The translations under genes and the position numbers were made by a program. From Naasia sp. SYSU D00948 (GTDB taxonomy: Bacteria; Actinomycetota; Actinomycetes; Actinomycetales; Microbacteriaceae), in contig NZ_JAFMTA010000001.1 in NCBI RefSeq assembly GCF_017916515.1, forward strand, positions 2,717,127 to 2,781,126: a DNA stretch of 64,000 bases. Reading direction: 5' to 3'. The notes below the pieces were generated by a model, which searched no databases, was not told where the DNA came from, and saw only the letters and a program-made list of their open reading frames with translations. Positions 1-13,656 of this stretch are shown here, in pieces. How positions within the stretch are numbered: position 1 is the stretch's first letter; each line of letters begins with the position of its first letter.

Positions 1-30
1 CCCGCGAGGCGGGCGACGGACGAGCCCCGC

Positions 31-36
31 TAGACT
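31..36 (+). promoter_or_regulatory. -10-like box TAGACT of the HGxxPAAW gene
   Basis: TAGACT lies 7 nt before the ATG at 44, too close for a ribosome-binding leader, so the transcript is probably leaderless. No convincing -35 is visible. Confidence 0.5.
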
Positions 37-43
37 CGGAGCC

Positions 44-292
44 ATGACCAACGCCTCCGAGCCCGGACACGGCGACTCGCCTGCTGCCTGGACCGCCGTC
101 GCCGTCATGCTCCTCGGATTCGCCGTCGGCACGGTCGCGCTGTTCCTCGAGTTCACCTACCCGATGGAGCTGACGTGGCTCATCTGGGTGGGCGCCGGCC
201 TCGTGGTGCTCGGCCTCATCCTCGGCTTCGTGCTCGCCCGGCTGGGCTACGGCGTCAAGGGCCCGAAGTACGCGCCCAAGTCGCACTCGTAG
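44..292 (+). CDS. Small two-helix membrane protein, HGxxPAAW family
   Basis: An 82-residue protein of unknown function. Residues 9-16 read HGDSPAAW, the hallmark of a small actinobacterial membrane-protein family found beside trp genes. Two hydrophobic segments follow (about residues 18-36 and 45-66) with a short loop holding FTYPMELT, then a basic tail (YGVKGPKYAPKSHS). The ATG is chosen because it sits 7 nt after a TAGACT box and the family motif starts within ten residues. trpC begins 4 nt after the stop, so it is probably cotranscribed with the trp genes. A tie to tryptophan metabolism is suggested only by position. Confidence 0.85.
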   Translation: MTNASEPGHGDSPAAWTAVAVMLLGFAVGTVALFLEFTYPMELTWLIWVGAGLVVLGLILGFVLARLGYGVKGPKYAPKSHS

Positions 293-296
293 TCCG

Positions 297-1073
297 GTGT
301 CCCTCCTCACCGACCTGGTCGAGGGAGCGCGGGCGGACGCCGAGGCGCGGCGCTCCTCCGTCTCCTACGCCGAGCTGGAGAAGCTCGCCGCCGACGCCCC
401 GCCTGCTCTGGACGCGCTCGAGTTCCTGCGTCCCACCGAGCGGGTGAAGATCCTCGCCGAGGTCAAGCGCGCGAGCCCCTCGCGCGGCCGTCTCGCCGAC
501 ATCCCCGACCCCGCAGCCCTCGCCGTCTCGTACGAGACCGGAGGCGCGAGCGCGATCAGCGTCCTCACGGAGCAGCGGCGCTTCCAGGGCTCGCTCGACG
601 ACCTCCGCGACGTGCGGGCGGCCGTGTCGCTGCCCGTGCTGCGCAAGGACTTCCTCGTCGACGAGTACCAGGTGCTCGAGGCGCGCGCGGCGGGCGCCGA
701 CCTCGTGCTGCTCATCGTCTCGGCCCTCGAGCAGCCGGCGCTCGCCCGGCTGCACTCGTTCGCGACCTCGCTCGGCATGACCGCGCTGGTCGAGACCCAC
801 GACGCCGACGAGGTGGAGCGCGCGCTCGACGTCGGCGCCGGCCTCATCGGCGTCAACGCCCGCGACCTCGCCACGTTCGAGCTCGACCAGGACCTGTTCG
901 GCCGGCTCGCCGACCGCATCCCGAGCTCGGTCATCCGCGTGGCGGAGTCCGCCGTCAAGACCGCGGCCGACGTCGCCCACTACCGCCGTGCCGGCGCGGA
1001 TGTGGTCCTCGTCGGCGAAGCCCTCGTCACGGGCGACCCCGTGGCCACCCTCCAGGAGTTCCTCGCCGCATGA
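297..1073 (+). CDS. trpC: Indole-3-glycerol phosphate synthase
   Basis: Converts carboxyphenylaminodeoxyribulose 5-phosphate to indole-3-glycerol phosphate, the step before tryptophan synthase. The 258-residue single TIM barrel has the family signatures [10 protein letters not shown] (Lys57), PVLRKDF (Lys117), GVNARDL and the phosphate-binding end [11 protein letters not shown]...[12 protein letters not shown]. It is not fused to trpF. The start is GTG 297; its stop overlaps the trpB start as ATGA (1070-1073), so translation is likely coupled. trpE, trpD and trpF are not in the window. Confidence 0.97.
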   Translation: MSLLTDLVEGARADAEARRSSVSYAELEKLAADAPPALDALEFLRPTERVKILAEVKRASPSRGRLADIPDPAALAVSYETGGASAISVLTEQRRFQGSLDDLRDVRAAVSLPVLRKDFLVDEYQVLEARAAGADLVLLIVSALEQPALARLHSFATSLGMTALVETHDADEVERALDVGAGLIGVNARDLATFELDQDLFGRLADRIPSSVIRVAESAVKTAADVAHYRRAGADVVLVGEALVTGDPVATLQEFLAA

Positions 1074-2308
1074 CCGATGACCTCGCCGGGCGCCTCGCTC
1101 ACCTCGAGCCGCTCCCCGGCCCCTATTTCGGAGAGTTCGGCGGACGCTACTCGCCCGAGCCGCTCGTCGCCGCGCTCGACGAGCTGACGGAGGCGTGGGA
1201 GGCGGCCAAGGTCGACCCCGCCTTCAAGCTCGAGCTGGAGGAGCTGCACCGCAGCTACACCGGCCGGCCCTCGATCCTGACCGAGGTGAAGCGGTTCGCC
1301 GAGCACGCGGGCGGCGCCCGCATCCTGCTGAAGCGCGAGGACCTCAACCACACCGGCTCGCACAAGATCAACAACGTCCTCGGGCAGGCCCTGCTCACCC
1401 GGCGCATCGGCAAGACCCGGGTGATCGCGGAGACGGGCGCGGGCCAGCACGGCGTCGCCACGGCGACCGCCGCGGCCCTGTTCGGGCTCGACTGCGTCAT
1501 CTACATGGGCGAGGTCGACACCGAGCGGCAGGCCCTCAACGTCGCGCGCATGAGGCTCCTCGGCGCCGAGGTCGTCGCCGTCAAGGCGGGGTCGCGGACG
1601 CTGAAGGACGCGATCAACGAGGCGATGCGGGACTGGGTCACGAACGTCGCCACGACGAACTACCTCTTCGGCACGGTCGCCGGTCCGCATCCGTTCCCCG
1701 CCATGGTCCGGGACCTGCAGCGCATCATCGGCGACGAGGCCCGCGAGCAGGTGCTCGCCCTCACCGGTCGGCTCCCGGACGCCGTCGCGGCCTGTGTGGG
1801 CGGCGGCAGCAACGCGATGGGCATCTTCACGGCGTTCCTCGACGACCGCGAGGTCGGCCTCTACGGCTTCGAGGCTGCGGGCGAGGGCGTCGACACGCCG
1901 CGGCACGCGGCCACGATCACGAAGGGCCGCCCCGGCGTCCTGCACGGCGCCCGCAGCTACCTGCTCCAGGACGAGGACGGCCAGACGCTCGAGTCGCACT
2001 CCATCTCGGCGGGCCTCGACTACCCGGGCGTCGGACCCGAGCACGCGTGGCTGTCCGACATCGGCCGGGCGCAGTACCGGCCGGTGACCGATGCGGCCGC
2101 GATGTCCGCGCTGCGCCTGCTGAGCAGGACCGAGGGCATCATCCCGGCCATCGAGTCCTCGCACGCCCTCGCCGGCGCTCTCGACCTCGGCCGTGAGCTC
2201 GGGCCGGAGTCCGTCATCCTCGTCAACCTCAGCGGCCGCGGGGACAAGGACATGACGACGGCCGCGCATTACTTCGACCTCCTCGACCGCGGCGCGGAGC
2301 AGGTGTGA
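1070..2308 (+). CDS. trpB: Tryptophan synthase beta chain
   Basis: PLP enzyme joining indole and L-serine to make tryptophan, working as an alpha2-beta2 complex with TrpA. The 412 residues match the usual TrpB1 length. The PLP lysine is in HTGSHKINN (Lys99), the phosphate is held by the glycine-rich GGGSNAMG loop, and the C-terminal SGRGDKD is typical. N-terminal [10 protein letters not shown] is also diagnostic. The start ATG overlaps the trpC stop and the gene's own stop overlaps the trpA GTG (GTGA at 2305-2308), giving a three-gene coupled unit. Confidence 0.98.
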   Translation: MTDDLAGRLAHLEPLPGPYFGEFGGRYSPEPLVAALDELTEAWEAAKVDPAFKLELEELHRSYTGRPSILTEVKRFAEHAGGARILLKREDLNHTGSHKINNVLGQALLTRRIGKTRVIAETGAGQHGVATATAAALFGLDCVIYMGEVDTERQALNVARMRLLGAEVVAVKAGSRTLKDAINEAMRDWVTNVATTNYLFGTVAGPHPFPAMVRDLQRIIGDEAREQVLALTGRLPDAVAACVGGGSNAMGIFTAFLDDREVGLYGFEAAGEGVDTPRHAATITKGRPGVLHGARSYLLQDEDGQTLESHSISAGLDYPGVGPEHAWLSDIGRAQYRPVTDAAAMSALRLLSRTEGIIPAIESSHALAGALDLGRELGPESVILVNLSGRGDKDMTTAAHYFDLLDRGAEQV

Positions 2309-3102
2309 GCGCCGCGGAGACGGCGACCGGGTCGGCCGCCGCCATCGCCGAGCGCCGCAGGGCCGGCACGGGCGCGCTCATCGGCTACCTTCCGGTCGGG
2401 TTCCCCGACCTGCCCACGAGCGTGGACGCGGCGGTCGCCCTCGTCGAGAACGGCGTGGACGTGCTCGAGCTCGGCCTGCCGTATTCCGATCCCGTCATGG
2501 ACGGCCCGGTCATCCAGGCCGCCACGCAGCAGGCGCTCGCGAACGGGTTCCGGCTGCGGCACGCCTTCGAGGCGGTCGCCGCGGTGCGGGAGCGCGTCGA
2601 CGCCCCCATCCTGCTGATGACCTACTGGAACCCGGTCCTGCAGTACGGCGTCGACCGGTTCGCCGACGACCTGAAGGCGTCCGGCGGCGCGGGCCTCATC
2701 ACGCCCGACCTCATCCCCGACGAGGCGGGACTCTGGCTCGACGCCTCGAAGCGGACCGGACTCGACCGCGTCTTCCTGGCCGCGCCGTCATCCAGTGACG
2801 AGCGCCTCACGCGGGCCGTCGAGCTGAGCCGCGGCTTCGTGTACGCGGTGTCGACGATGGGCATCACCGGCGCGCGCTCCGACGTCGACCGCGCCGCTCG
2901 CGGCCTCGTGGAGCGGCTGCGGGAGGCGGGCGCGGAGAACGCCTGCGTGGGCCTCGGCATCTCGACCGCGGACCAGGTCCGCGAGGTGCTCGAGTACGCC
3001 GACGGCGCCATCGTGGGCTCGGCGCTCGTGAGCGCTCTCGCCGAGGGCGGCGTGAGCGCGGCGGCCGCGACGGCGGCGCGCCTCGCCTCCGGCACCAGCT
3101 GA
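2305..3102 (+). CDS. trpA: Tryptophan synthase alpha chain
   Basis: Cleaves indole-3-glycerol phosphate to indole and glyceraldehyde 3-phosphate and channels indole to TrpB. The 265 residues form a TIM barrel with the catalytic signature ELGLPYSDP (Glu55 and Asp62 in this numbering). [13 protein letters not shown] and the phosphate-binding VGLGIST and AIVGSALV segments follow. GTG start, 4-nt overlap with trpB. It is the last gene of the trp cluster; a perfect 18-bp inverted repeat begins 28 nt after its stop. Confidence 0.97.
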   Translation: MSAAETATGSAAAIAERRRAGTGALIGYLPVGFPDLPTSVDAAVALVENGVDVLELGLPYSDPVMDGPVIQAATQQALANGFRLRHAFEAVAAVRERVDAPILLMTYWNPVLQYGVDRFADDLKASGGAGLITPDLIPDEAGLWLDASKRTGLDRVFLAAPSSSDERLTRAVELSRGFVYAVSTMGITGARSDVDRAARGLVERLREAGAENACVGLGISTADQVREVLEYADGAIVGSALVSALAEGGVSAAAATAARLASGTS

Positions 3103-3130
3103 CGCCCCGTCCTCCCGTCCTTTCTCCCGT

Positions 3131-3187
3131 CGAGATGCCACCTGGTGCTGTCATCGCGCGCCTTTGAGCGCACCAGGTGGCATCTCG
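3131..3187 (+). repeat. 57-nt palindromic element, copy A (18-bp perfect arms)
   Basis: Arms 3131-3148 and 3170-3187 are perfectly complementary over 18 bp around a 21-nt loop holding GCGCGCCTTTGA. Total length is 57 nt, the same as the two copies around the DUF559 gene, although the arm sequence differs. It lies between trpA and lgt. It could act as a transcription terminator, but no T-run follows, and the shared length points to a repeat family. Confidence 0.7.
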
Positions 3188-3261
3188 AGCGCGCTGCGGA
3201 CCGCGAAGAACCGGTGACGCGGGGGCGCGGGTGGCGCCGCAGGACGGGGTCGCCGCTGTAG

Positions 3262-3267
3262 TAGCCT
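3262..3267 (+). promoter_or_regulatory. -10-like box TAGCCT of lgt
   Basis: TAGCCT lies 8 nt upstream of the lgt GTG at 3276, so lgt is probably transcribed separately from trpA as a leaderless message. Confidence 0.45.
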
Positions 3268-3275
3268 GAGCCATC

Positions 3276-4268
3276 GTGACGCCCCGCAGCATCCCGAGTC
3301 CGCCCCCGGAGTGGGCAGTGTTCGACGTCTGGATCTTCCAGATCCACACGTACGCGATCTGCATCCTCCTCGGCATCGTCGTCGCGATCCTGCTCACGTC
3401 GCGCCGCCTCACCAAGCGCGGCGCCGAGCCCGGCGTCGTCATCGACGTGGCGCTCTGGGCGGTGCCGCTCGGCATCATCGCCGCACGGCTCTGGCACGTG
3501 TTCACGCACCCCGGCGACTACTTCGGCGGCGACCGGACCATCGGCGACACGCTGTGGGGCATCATCCAGATCTGGGAGGGCGGCAACGCGATCTTCGGCT
3601 CCCTCGTGGGCGGCGCGGTCGGCGTCTGGATCGGGTGCCGGCTGACGGGGCTCCGCTTCTGGAGCTTCGCGGACGCCCTCGCCCCGGGCCTCCTCCTCGC
3701 CCAGGCCATCGGCCGCCTCGGCAACTGGTTCAACCACGAGCTGTTCGGCCAGCCGACCGACCTGCCGTGGGGCCTCGAGATCGAGTCCACGAACCCCGCG
3801 TTCCCCGCCGGTCTCGCGCCGGGGACGCTCTTCCACCCCACGTTCCTCTACGAGATGCTCTGGAACATCTTCGGCGCCGTGCTCCTGCTGCTCATCGAGC
3901 GCGAGTGGCGCCTGCAATGGGGCAAGCTCTTCGCCCTCTACCTCGTCTGGTACGGCCTCGGCCGGATCTGGTTCGAGTCGATCCGCGTCGACCCGAGCGA
4001 GGTGATCCTCGGCCTGCGCATCAACGTGTGGGGCGCGATCCTCGCGGTCGTGCTCGGCCTCGTGATCTTCCTCGTGCAGCGCCGGCGCCACACCGGCATC
4101 GAGCCGAGCCCGTACGTGCCCGGCCGTGAATGGGGCCGCGACGAGGACCAGGTAGAGTCGGTGTACACCGCCGAGGACTTCGAGCAGGACCGCGAGGATG
4201 TCGCGGCCGTGCCGGCGGGAGCCTCGGCCACAAGCGCGGGCTCCGCGGGGAACAGCGCCCGGCGCTAG
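3276..4268 (+). CDS. lgt: Phosphatidylglycerol-prolipoprotein diacylglyceryl transferase
   Basis: Integral membrane enzyme that attaches diacylglycerol to the lipobox cysteine of prolipoproteins, the first step of lipoprotein maturation. The 330-residue protein has about seven membrane segments and the Lgt signatures EGGNAIFGSLVGG, AIGRLGNWFNHELFG (the R-x-G-N-W/F-x-N-x-E core), HPTFLYEMLWN and YGLGRIWFESIRVDP. The charged, low-complexity C-terminal tail (about residues 270-330) is variable in actinobacteria. The GTG start follows a TAGCCT box by 8 nt. Confidence 0.96.
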   Translation: MTPRSIPSPPPEWAVFDVWIFQIHTYAICILLGIVVAILLTSRRLTKRGAEPGVVIDVALWAVPLGIIAARLWHVFTHPGDYFGGDRTIGDTLWGIIQIWEGGNAIFGSLVGGAVGVWIGCRLTGLRFWSFADALAPGLLLAQAIGRLGNWFNHELFGQPTDLPWGLEIESTNPAFPAGLAPGTLFHPTFLYEMLWNIFGAVLLLLIEREWRLQWGKLFALYLVWYGLGRIWFESIRVDPSEVILGLRINVWGAILAVVLGLVIFLVQRRRHTGIEPSPYVPGREWGRDEDQVESVYTAEDFEQDREDVAAVPAGASATSAGSAGNSARR

Positions 4269-4450
4269 CCGATCCGGCCTCACCTCGTCGAGATCCTGCC
4301 GCGAGCGGGGGAACCGTCAGCAAGGACGGGTCTTCCGTGCTGCACAATGGAATGCTGAGCACGGCACTGCTGAGGCTGCAGCGCTCCCGTCCCCTTCCCT
4401 GGGCCGCCGACGTCCCGCTCCTGCATCTTCCCCCTTCCTAAGGAGGTTCG

Positions 4451-9035
<4,585 letters not shown>

Positions 9036-9043
<8 letters not shown>

Positions 9044-10493
9044 CCCCCGGGGATTTCTGAAGACGCGGCAGCGGGAGCTGCCGCCCCGCCGGCCGGTGCC
9101 GATCCGGCTCATGGACTGGAAAGAGGTCTACGAGCAGCACGACCCGACCGTGATCCGGCGGCAGGCCGGGCGCTGCATGGACTGCGGCATCCCGTTCTGC
9201 CACCAGGGCTGCCCGCTCGGCAACCTCATCCCGGAGTGGAACGACCTCATGTGGCGCGGCGAGAACCGCGCCGCGGTCGACCGGCTGCACGCGACCAACA
9301 ACTTCCCGGAGTTCACCGGCAAGCTGTGCCCGGCCCCGTGCGAGGCGTCCTGCGTGCTGGGGATCAACCAGCCGCCGGTGACCATCAAGCAGGTCGAGGC
9401 GGCCATTGCCGAGGACGCCCTGACGAACGGGTGGCTCGAGCCGCACCCGCCGCAGCGCCTCACCGGCAAGACCGTCGCCGTGGTCGGCTCCGGGCCCGCC
9501 GGCCTCGCGGCCGCGCAGCAGCTCACGCGCGCCGGTCACACGGTCGCCGTGTACGAGCGCGACGACCGCATCGGCGGCCTCCTGCGCTACGGCATCCCCG
9601 AGTTCAAGATGGAGAAGCGGATCCTCGAGACCCGCCTGAACCAGATGCAGGCCGAGGGCACCCGCTTCCGCGCCGGCGTCGAGATCGGCCGGGACATCTC
9701 CTGGGCGGACCTCCGCGCCCGCTACGACGCGGTGATCGTCGCGACCGGCGCTCCGGTGCCGCGCGACCTGCCGATCCCGGGTCGCGACTTCGAGGGCGTG
9801 CACTTCGCGATGGAGTACCTCGTGCAGGCGAACCGCGCGGTCGCCGGCGACCAGGTGCCCGGCCAGATCAGCGCCGAGGGCAAGCACGTCGTCATCCTCG
9901 GCGGCGGCGACACCGGAGCCGACTGCCTCGGCACGGCGCACCGGCAGGGCGCGGCGTCGGTCACGACGCTCGCGATCGGCAAGCAGCCGCCGTCGGAGCG
10001 CCAGGCGAACCAGCCGTGGCCGATGTACCCGACCCTGTTCGAGATGCAGAGCGCCCACGAGGAGGGCGGCGAGCGGATGTACCTCGCCTCGACCGTCGAG
10101 TTCCTCGCCGACGACGAGGGGAACGTCCGGGCGCTGCGCGTCGCGGAGACGGAGTACCTCGACGGCCGGCGGGTGCCGAAGGCCGGCACGGAGCGCGAGA
10201 TCCCGGCGGATCTCGTCCTGCTCGCGCTCGGCTTCACCGGCCCCGAGCAGCACGACCTCCGCGAGCAGCTCGCGATGCCCTTCGACGCCCGCGGTAACGT
10301 GGAGCGCGGTGGCGACTACCAGACCAGCACTCCGGGCGTCTTCGTGGCGGGGGACGCGGGCCGGGGTCAGTCGCTCATCGTGTGGGCCATCGCGGAGGGC
10401 CGCGCGGCAGCTGCCGCCGTCGACGCCTACCTCGAGGGGGAGACGGATCTCCCGTTCCCCGTGCGTCCCACCGACCGCGCTCTCGCGGTCTGA
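9036..10493 (+). CDS. gltD: Glutamate synthase, small (beta) subunit
   Basis: NADPH-dependent electron-input subunit of glutamate synthase. The 485 residues carry the two N-terminal cysteine clusters for 4Fe-4S centres: Cys47, 50, 55 and 59, then Cys98, 102 and 106. An FAD site ([15 protein letters not shown]), an NADPH site ([13 protein letters not shown]) and the second FAD motif [18 protein letters not shown] follow. GTG start inside the end of gltB (8-nt overlap) implies translational coupling and 1:1 synthesis. Confidence 0.97.
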
Positions 10494-10523
10494 CCAGTAC
10501 AAGCCAGAAGGAATCATCCACGC

Positions 10524-11963
10524 ATGAGACGTGCCAAGATCGTCGCGACGCTCGGTCCCGCGACCTCCTCGTACGAGCAGATCCGGGCGATCGTCGATGC
10601 CGGCGTCGACGTGGCGCGGCTGAACCTGAGCCACGGGGACTACTCCGTGCACGAGGGGGTCTACGCCAACGTCCGCAAGGCGGCCGAGGACAGCGGCCGC
10701 GCCGTCGGCGTCCTCGTCGACCTGCAGGGGCCGAAGATCCGGCTCGGCCGGTTCGCCGACGGGCCCTACGACCTCGCCGAGGGCGACACGTTCAAGATCA
10801 CGACCGACGACATCATCGGCAACAAGGACATCGTCGGCACGACCTTCAAGGGCCTGCCGGGCGACGTCCAGCCGGGTGACGCGCTCCTCATCGACGACGG
10901 CAAGGTGCGCGTCCGCGTCACGGACACCGACGGCACGACCGTGACGACCCAGGTCGTCGTGGCCGGCGCGGTGTCGAACAACAAGGGCATCAACCTGCCG
11001 GGCGTCGCGGTCAACGTCCCCGCGCTCTCCGAGAAGGACGAGGCGGACCTCCGCTGGGCGCTCCGCATCGGGGCGGACATGATCGCCCTCTCCTTCGTGC
11101 GCAGCGCGGACGACGTCAAGCGCGTGCACGAGATCATGCAGGAGGAGGGGCGCCGGATCCCCGTCATCGCGAAGATCGAGAAGCCCCAGGCCGTCGACGC
11201 CCTCGAAGAGATCATCGACGCGTTCGACGCGCTGATGGTGGCCCGCGGCGACCTCGGCGTCGAGCTGCCCCTCGAGGCGGTGCCGATCGTGCAGAAGCAC
11301 GCGATCGAGCTCGCGCGCCGCATGGCGAAGCCCGTCATCGTGGCGACGCAGATGCTCGAGTCCATGATCCACAGCCCGGTGCCGACCCGCGCCGAGACCT
11401 CCGACGTCGCGAACGCCGTCCTCGACGGGGCCGACGCGGTGATGCTCTCGGGCGAGACCAGCGTGGGGGAGTACCCGGTCGTCACGGTGCAGACCATGGC
11501 GCGCATCGTGGCCTCCACGGAGGACCACGGGCTCGACCGCATTCCGCCGCTCGGCACCAAGCCGCGCACCCAGGGCGGCGCGATGACCCTCGCGGCCGCC
11601 GAGGTGGCCGACTTCGTGGGCGCCAAGTTCCTGTGCGTGTTCACCGAGTCGGGCGACTCGGCACGCCGCATGGCGCGCCTGCGGTCGCCGATCCCGATGA
11701 AGGCGTTCACGCCCGAGCCGGGGATCCGGGACCGGATGTCGCTCATCTGGGGCATCGAGTCGTTCGTGGTCGACCGCGTGAAGCACACCGACCAGATGTT
11801 CCACCAGGTCGAGGACGTCCTCCTGCGCGAGGGCCTCGTCGAGATGGGGGACAAGGTCGTGGTGATCTCCGGATCCCCTCCCGGCATCCCGGGCTCCACG
11901 AACGACGTGCGGGTGCACCGCATCGGCGACGTGGTCGCCGGCGCCGCCCCGGTCTGGGCCTAG
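10524..11963 (+). CDS. pyk: Pyruvate kinase
   Basis: Final ATP-yielding step of glycolysis, phosphoenolpyruvate to pyruvate. The 479 residues have the N-terminal RRAKIVATLGPA start, DLQGPKIRLG, the active-site signature VIAKIEKPQAV (about residue 215), MVARGDLGVELP and the MLESM...PTRAETSDVANAV segment. The C-terminal allosteric domain is complete. The ATG lies 30 nt after gltD with an AGAAGGA Shine-Dalgarno and no promoter between them, so cotranscription with gltBD is likely. Confidence 0.97.
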   Translation: MRRAKIVATLGPATSSYEQIRAIVDAGVDVARLNLSHGDYSVHEGVYANVRKAAEDSGRAVGVLVDLQGPKIRLGRFADGPYDLAEGDTFKITTDDIIGNKDIVGTTFKGLPGDVQPGDALLIDDGKVRVRVTDTDGTTVTTQVVVAGAVSNNKGINLPGVAVNVPALSEKDEADLRWALRIGADMIALSFVRSADDVKRVHEIMQEEGRRIPVIAKIEKPQAVDALEEIIDAFDALMVARGDLGVELPLEAVPIVQKHAIELARRMAKPVIVATQMLESMIHSPVPTRAETSDVANAVLDGADAVMLSGETSVGEYPVVTVQTMARIVASTEDHGLDRIPPLGTKPRTQGGAMTLAAAEVADFVGAKFLCVFTESGDSARRMARLRSPIPMKAFTPEPGIRDRMSLIWGIESFVVDRVKHTDQMFHQVEDVLLREGLVEMGDKVVVISGSPPGIPGSTNDVRVHRIGDVVAGAAPVWA

Positions 11964-11976
11964 CAGCGGCGCGGTC

Positions 11977-12735
11977 GTGCCCGTCCTGACGGCGACCCCG
12001 CTCGCCGGGAACGACCGCGCCGATCCGCTGATCGTCCTGCCCAGTCTGGGCGGGAGCCACGAGGACTGGCGCGCCGCAGCTCAGCGGCTCGGCGCCCGGT
12101 GGCGGGTGTTCGCCGTCGACCTCCCGGGCCACGGCGCTTCGCCCGTCGCGACGGAGCCCTTCACGGTCGTCGACCTCGCGCAGGCGGTGCTCGACATCGT
12201 GGACCTGCTCGACGTCGACGACTTCGGCGTGGTGGGCACGTCCTTCGGCGGCGCGGTCGCTCAGGAGCTCGCCCTGGCGGAGCCGGAGGGTCTCGTGTTC
12301 ACGGGGGTCGTCTGCTCCGCCCCGCGGATGGGCGACCCCGAGTCCTGGCGGGAGAGGGCCGCGACCGTCCGCCGCAACGGCACGGGGACGCTCGTCAGCA
12401 CGCTCGTCGAGCGGTGGTTCTCGCCCGGGTTCGCGACGGCGCACCCGACGGTGGTCGGGCGGGTGCTCGCGGGCGTCGCCGCGACCGACGACGAGAGCTA
12501 CGCCCTCTGCTGCGAGGCGCTCGGCGCCTGGGATGCGACGGAGCGGATCGGCGGCCTTCGAGTGCCGGTGGTCGCGGTCCGCGGCGAGCACGATCCCGTC
12601 GCGACCCCGGAGGCGATGCGCCCGCTGCTCGCGGCGAAGGGCGTCGTCGAGCGGATCATCCCCGGCGTCCGGCACCAGGCGGCGGTCGAGGCGCCGGACC
12701 TCGTCGCGCGGGCGCTCCTGGCCCCGCGGGCCTAG
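11977..12735 (+). CDS. Alpha/beta-fold hydrolase
   Basis: A 252-residue alpha/beta hydrolase. Nucleophile Ser89 is in the elbow GTSFGG, the probable acid is the Asp in RGEHDP (about residue 205), and the base is the His in GVRHQAA (about residue 232); the oxyanion loop region is LPSLGGSHEDW. The family resembles 3-oxoadipate enol-lactonase, but no aromatic-degradation genes are nearby, so the substrate is unknown. The GTG lies 13 nt after the pyk stop, with no clear Shine-Dalgarno. Confidence 0.85.
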   Translation: MPVLTATPLAGNDRADPLIVLPSLGGSHEDWRAAAQRLGARWRVFAVDLPGHGASPVATEPFTVVDLAQAVLDIVDLLDVDDFGVVGTSFGGAVAQELALAEPEGLVFTGVVCSAPRMGDPESWRERAATVRRNGTGTLVSTLVERWFSPGFATAHPTVVGRVLAGVAATDDESYALCCEALGAWDATERIGGLRVPVVAVRGEHDPVATPEAMRPLLAAKGVVERIIPGVRHQAAVEAPDLVARALLAPRA

Positions 12736-12840
12736 CCGCTTCACGATGGGGTCGCCGCCGTGGAAAGGTCCTCGCCGCGGCAGGCGGTCGCTCTGCGCCG
12801 CGTGCGTCCCGCCCGCCCGCCGCGTGCGGGTCCGGGACCG

Positions 12841-12923
12841 TGCCGGTGGTGAGACTCGAACTCACACGCCCTTGCGGGCGGAGCATTTTGAGTGCCCTGC
12901 GTCTGCCATTCCGCCACACCGGC
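12841..12923 (-). tRNA. tRNA-Leu (anticodon CAA)
   Basis: The reverse strand folds as a class II tRNA of 83 nt. The acceptor stem is GCCGGTG/CACCGGC with discriminator A, the anticodon loop is CTCAAAA (anticodon CAA at 12888-12890, reading UUG), the variable arm has stem CGCCC/GGGCG, and the T-loop is TTCGAGT. The 3' CCA is not encoded. The genes on both sides face the opposite way, and a TAGGGT box on the minus strand at 12954-12959 is a plausible promoter. Confidence 0.95.
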
Positions 12924-12953
12924 CGTGCCCGCCCCCGCGGGACCGGCGCGCCC

Positions 12954-12959
12954 ACCCTA
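12954..12959 (-). promoter_or_regulatory. -10-like box TAGGGT for tRNA-Leu
   Basis: On the minus strand TAGGGT lies 30 nt before the mature tRNA 5' end, leaving a short leader. It is only 3 nt from the plus-strand TAGGCT of the response regulator, so the two promoters overlap. Confidence 0.4.
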
Positions 12960-12962
12960 CAG

Positions 12963-12968
12963 TAGGCT
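12963..12968 (+). promoter_or_regulatory. -10-like box TAGGCT for the response regulator
   Basis: TAGGCT is followed after 6 nt by the GTG start at 12975, a leaderless arrangement. It is back to back with the tRNA-Leu -10 box. Confidence 0.5.
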
Positions 12969-12974
12969 CTCCCT

Positions 12975-13583
12975 GTGGCAGATCAGGCTGAAGCTCCGGC
13001 GGCACCGCGACGCGTCGTCGTCGCCGAGGACGAGTCGCTGATCCGGCTCGACATCGTCGAGACCCTCCGCGACAACGGGTTCGAGGTCGTCGGTGAGGCC
13101 GGCGACGGCGAGACCGCCGTCGCTCTGGCGACCGAGCTGCGCCCGGACCTCGTGGTCATGGACGTCAAGATGCCGCAGCTCGACGGCATCTCGGCCGCCG
13201 AGCGCCTGTCGAAGAACCGGATCGCGCCCGTCGTGCTGCTGACGGCGTTCAGCCAGAAGGAGCTCGTCGAGCGGGCGAGCGAGGCGGGCGCCCTCGCGTA
13301 CGTCGTCAAGCCGTTCACGCCGAACGACCTCCTCCCGGCCATCGAGATCGCGCTGAGCCGCTACCAGCAGATCGTCACGCTCGAGGCCGAGGTCGCCGAC
13401 ATGGTCGAGCGGTTCGAGACCCGGAAGCTCGTGGACCGCGCGAAGGGCCTGCTCAACGAGAAGATGGGCCTCACGGAGCCCGAGGCGTTCCGCTGGATCC
13501 AGAAGGCGTCGATGGACCGCCGCCTCACGATGCGCGACGTCGCCCAGGCGATCATCGAGCAGCTCTCCGCCCCGAAGAAGTAG
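12975..13583 (+). CDS. pdtaR: ANTAR-domain response regulator (PdtaR-like)
   Basis: A 202-residue two-component regulator that probably binds RNA. The N-terminal receiver has the acid pair Glu18/Asp19, phosphoacceptor Asp63 in VVMDVKMP, Thr90 and Lys112 (VVKPF). The C-terminal ANTAR domain (about residues 135-195) reads LVDRAKGLLNEKMGLTEPEAFRWIQ. Such proteins bind paired hairpins in mRNA and antiterminate transcription when phosphorylated. It matches the mycobacterial PdtaR found near polA. No sensor kinase is in the window. The GTG start follows a TAGGCT box by 6 nt. Confidence 0.93.
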   Translation: MADQAEAPAAPRRVVVAEDESLIRLDIVETLRDNGFEVVGEAGDGETAVALATELRPDLVVMDVKMPQLDGISAAERLSKNRIAPVVLLTAFSQKELVERASEAGALAYVVKPFTPNDLLPAIEIALSRYQQIVTLEAEVADMVERFETRKLVDRAKGLLNEKMGLTEPEAFRWIQKASMDRRLTMRDVAQAIIEQLSAPKK

Positions 13584-13599
13584 CCCTCCAGGAACCTGT

Positions 13600-13656
13600 C
13601 GACTTGCCGAAAAGTCGGCCCTAGCCGCCCTTTGGACCCGACTTTCCGGCAAGTCG
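13600..13656 (-). repeat. 57-nt palindromic element, copy B1
   Basis: Arms 13600-13618 and 13638-13656 are complementary at 18 of 19 positions around a 19-nt loop. Read on the minus strand, its terminal 16 nt at both ends equal those of copy B2. The right arm and part of the loop encode the last residues and the TAG stop of the DUF559 gene, and the left arm begins 17 nt after the response-regulator stop. Confidence 0.75.

Noticed and set aside
1-33. Possible tail of an upstream gene ending at TAG 31-33
   Set aside because: Ten codons in one frame (ending ATDEPR) could be the end of a trp-cluster gene, but this is too short to support, and the TAG also forms part of the TAGACT box.
12736-12840. 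Small gene or ncRNA between the hydrolase gene and tRNA-Leu
   Set aside because: Open frames here lack a Shine-Dalgarno and recognisable sequence; GC-rich direct repeats (GCCGCGTGCG twice) are noted but support no call.
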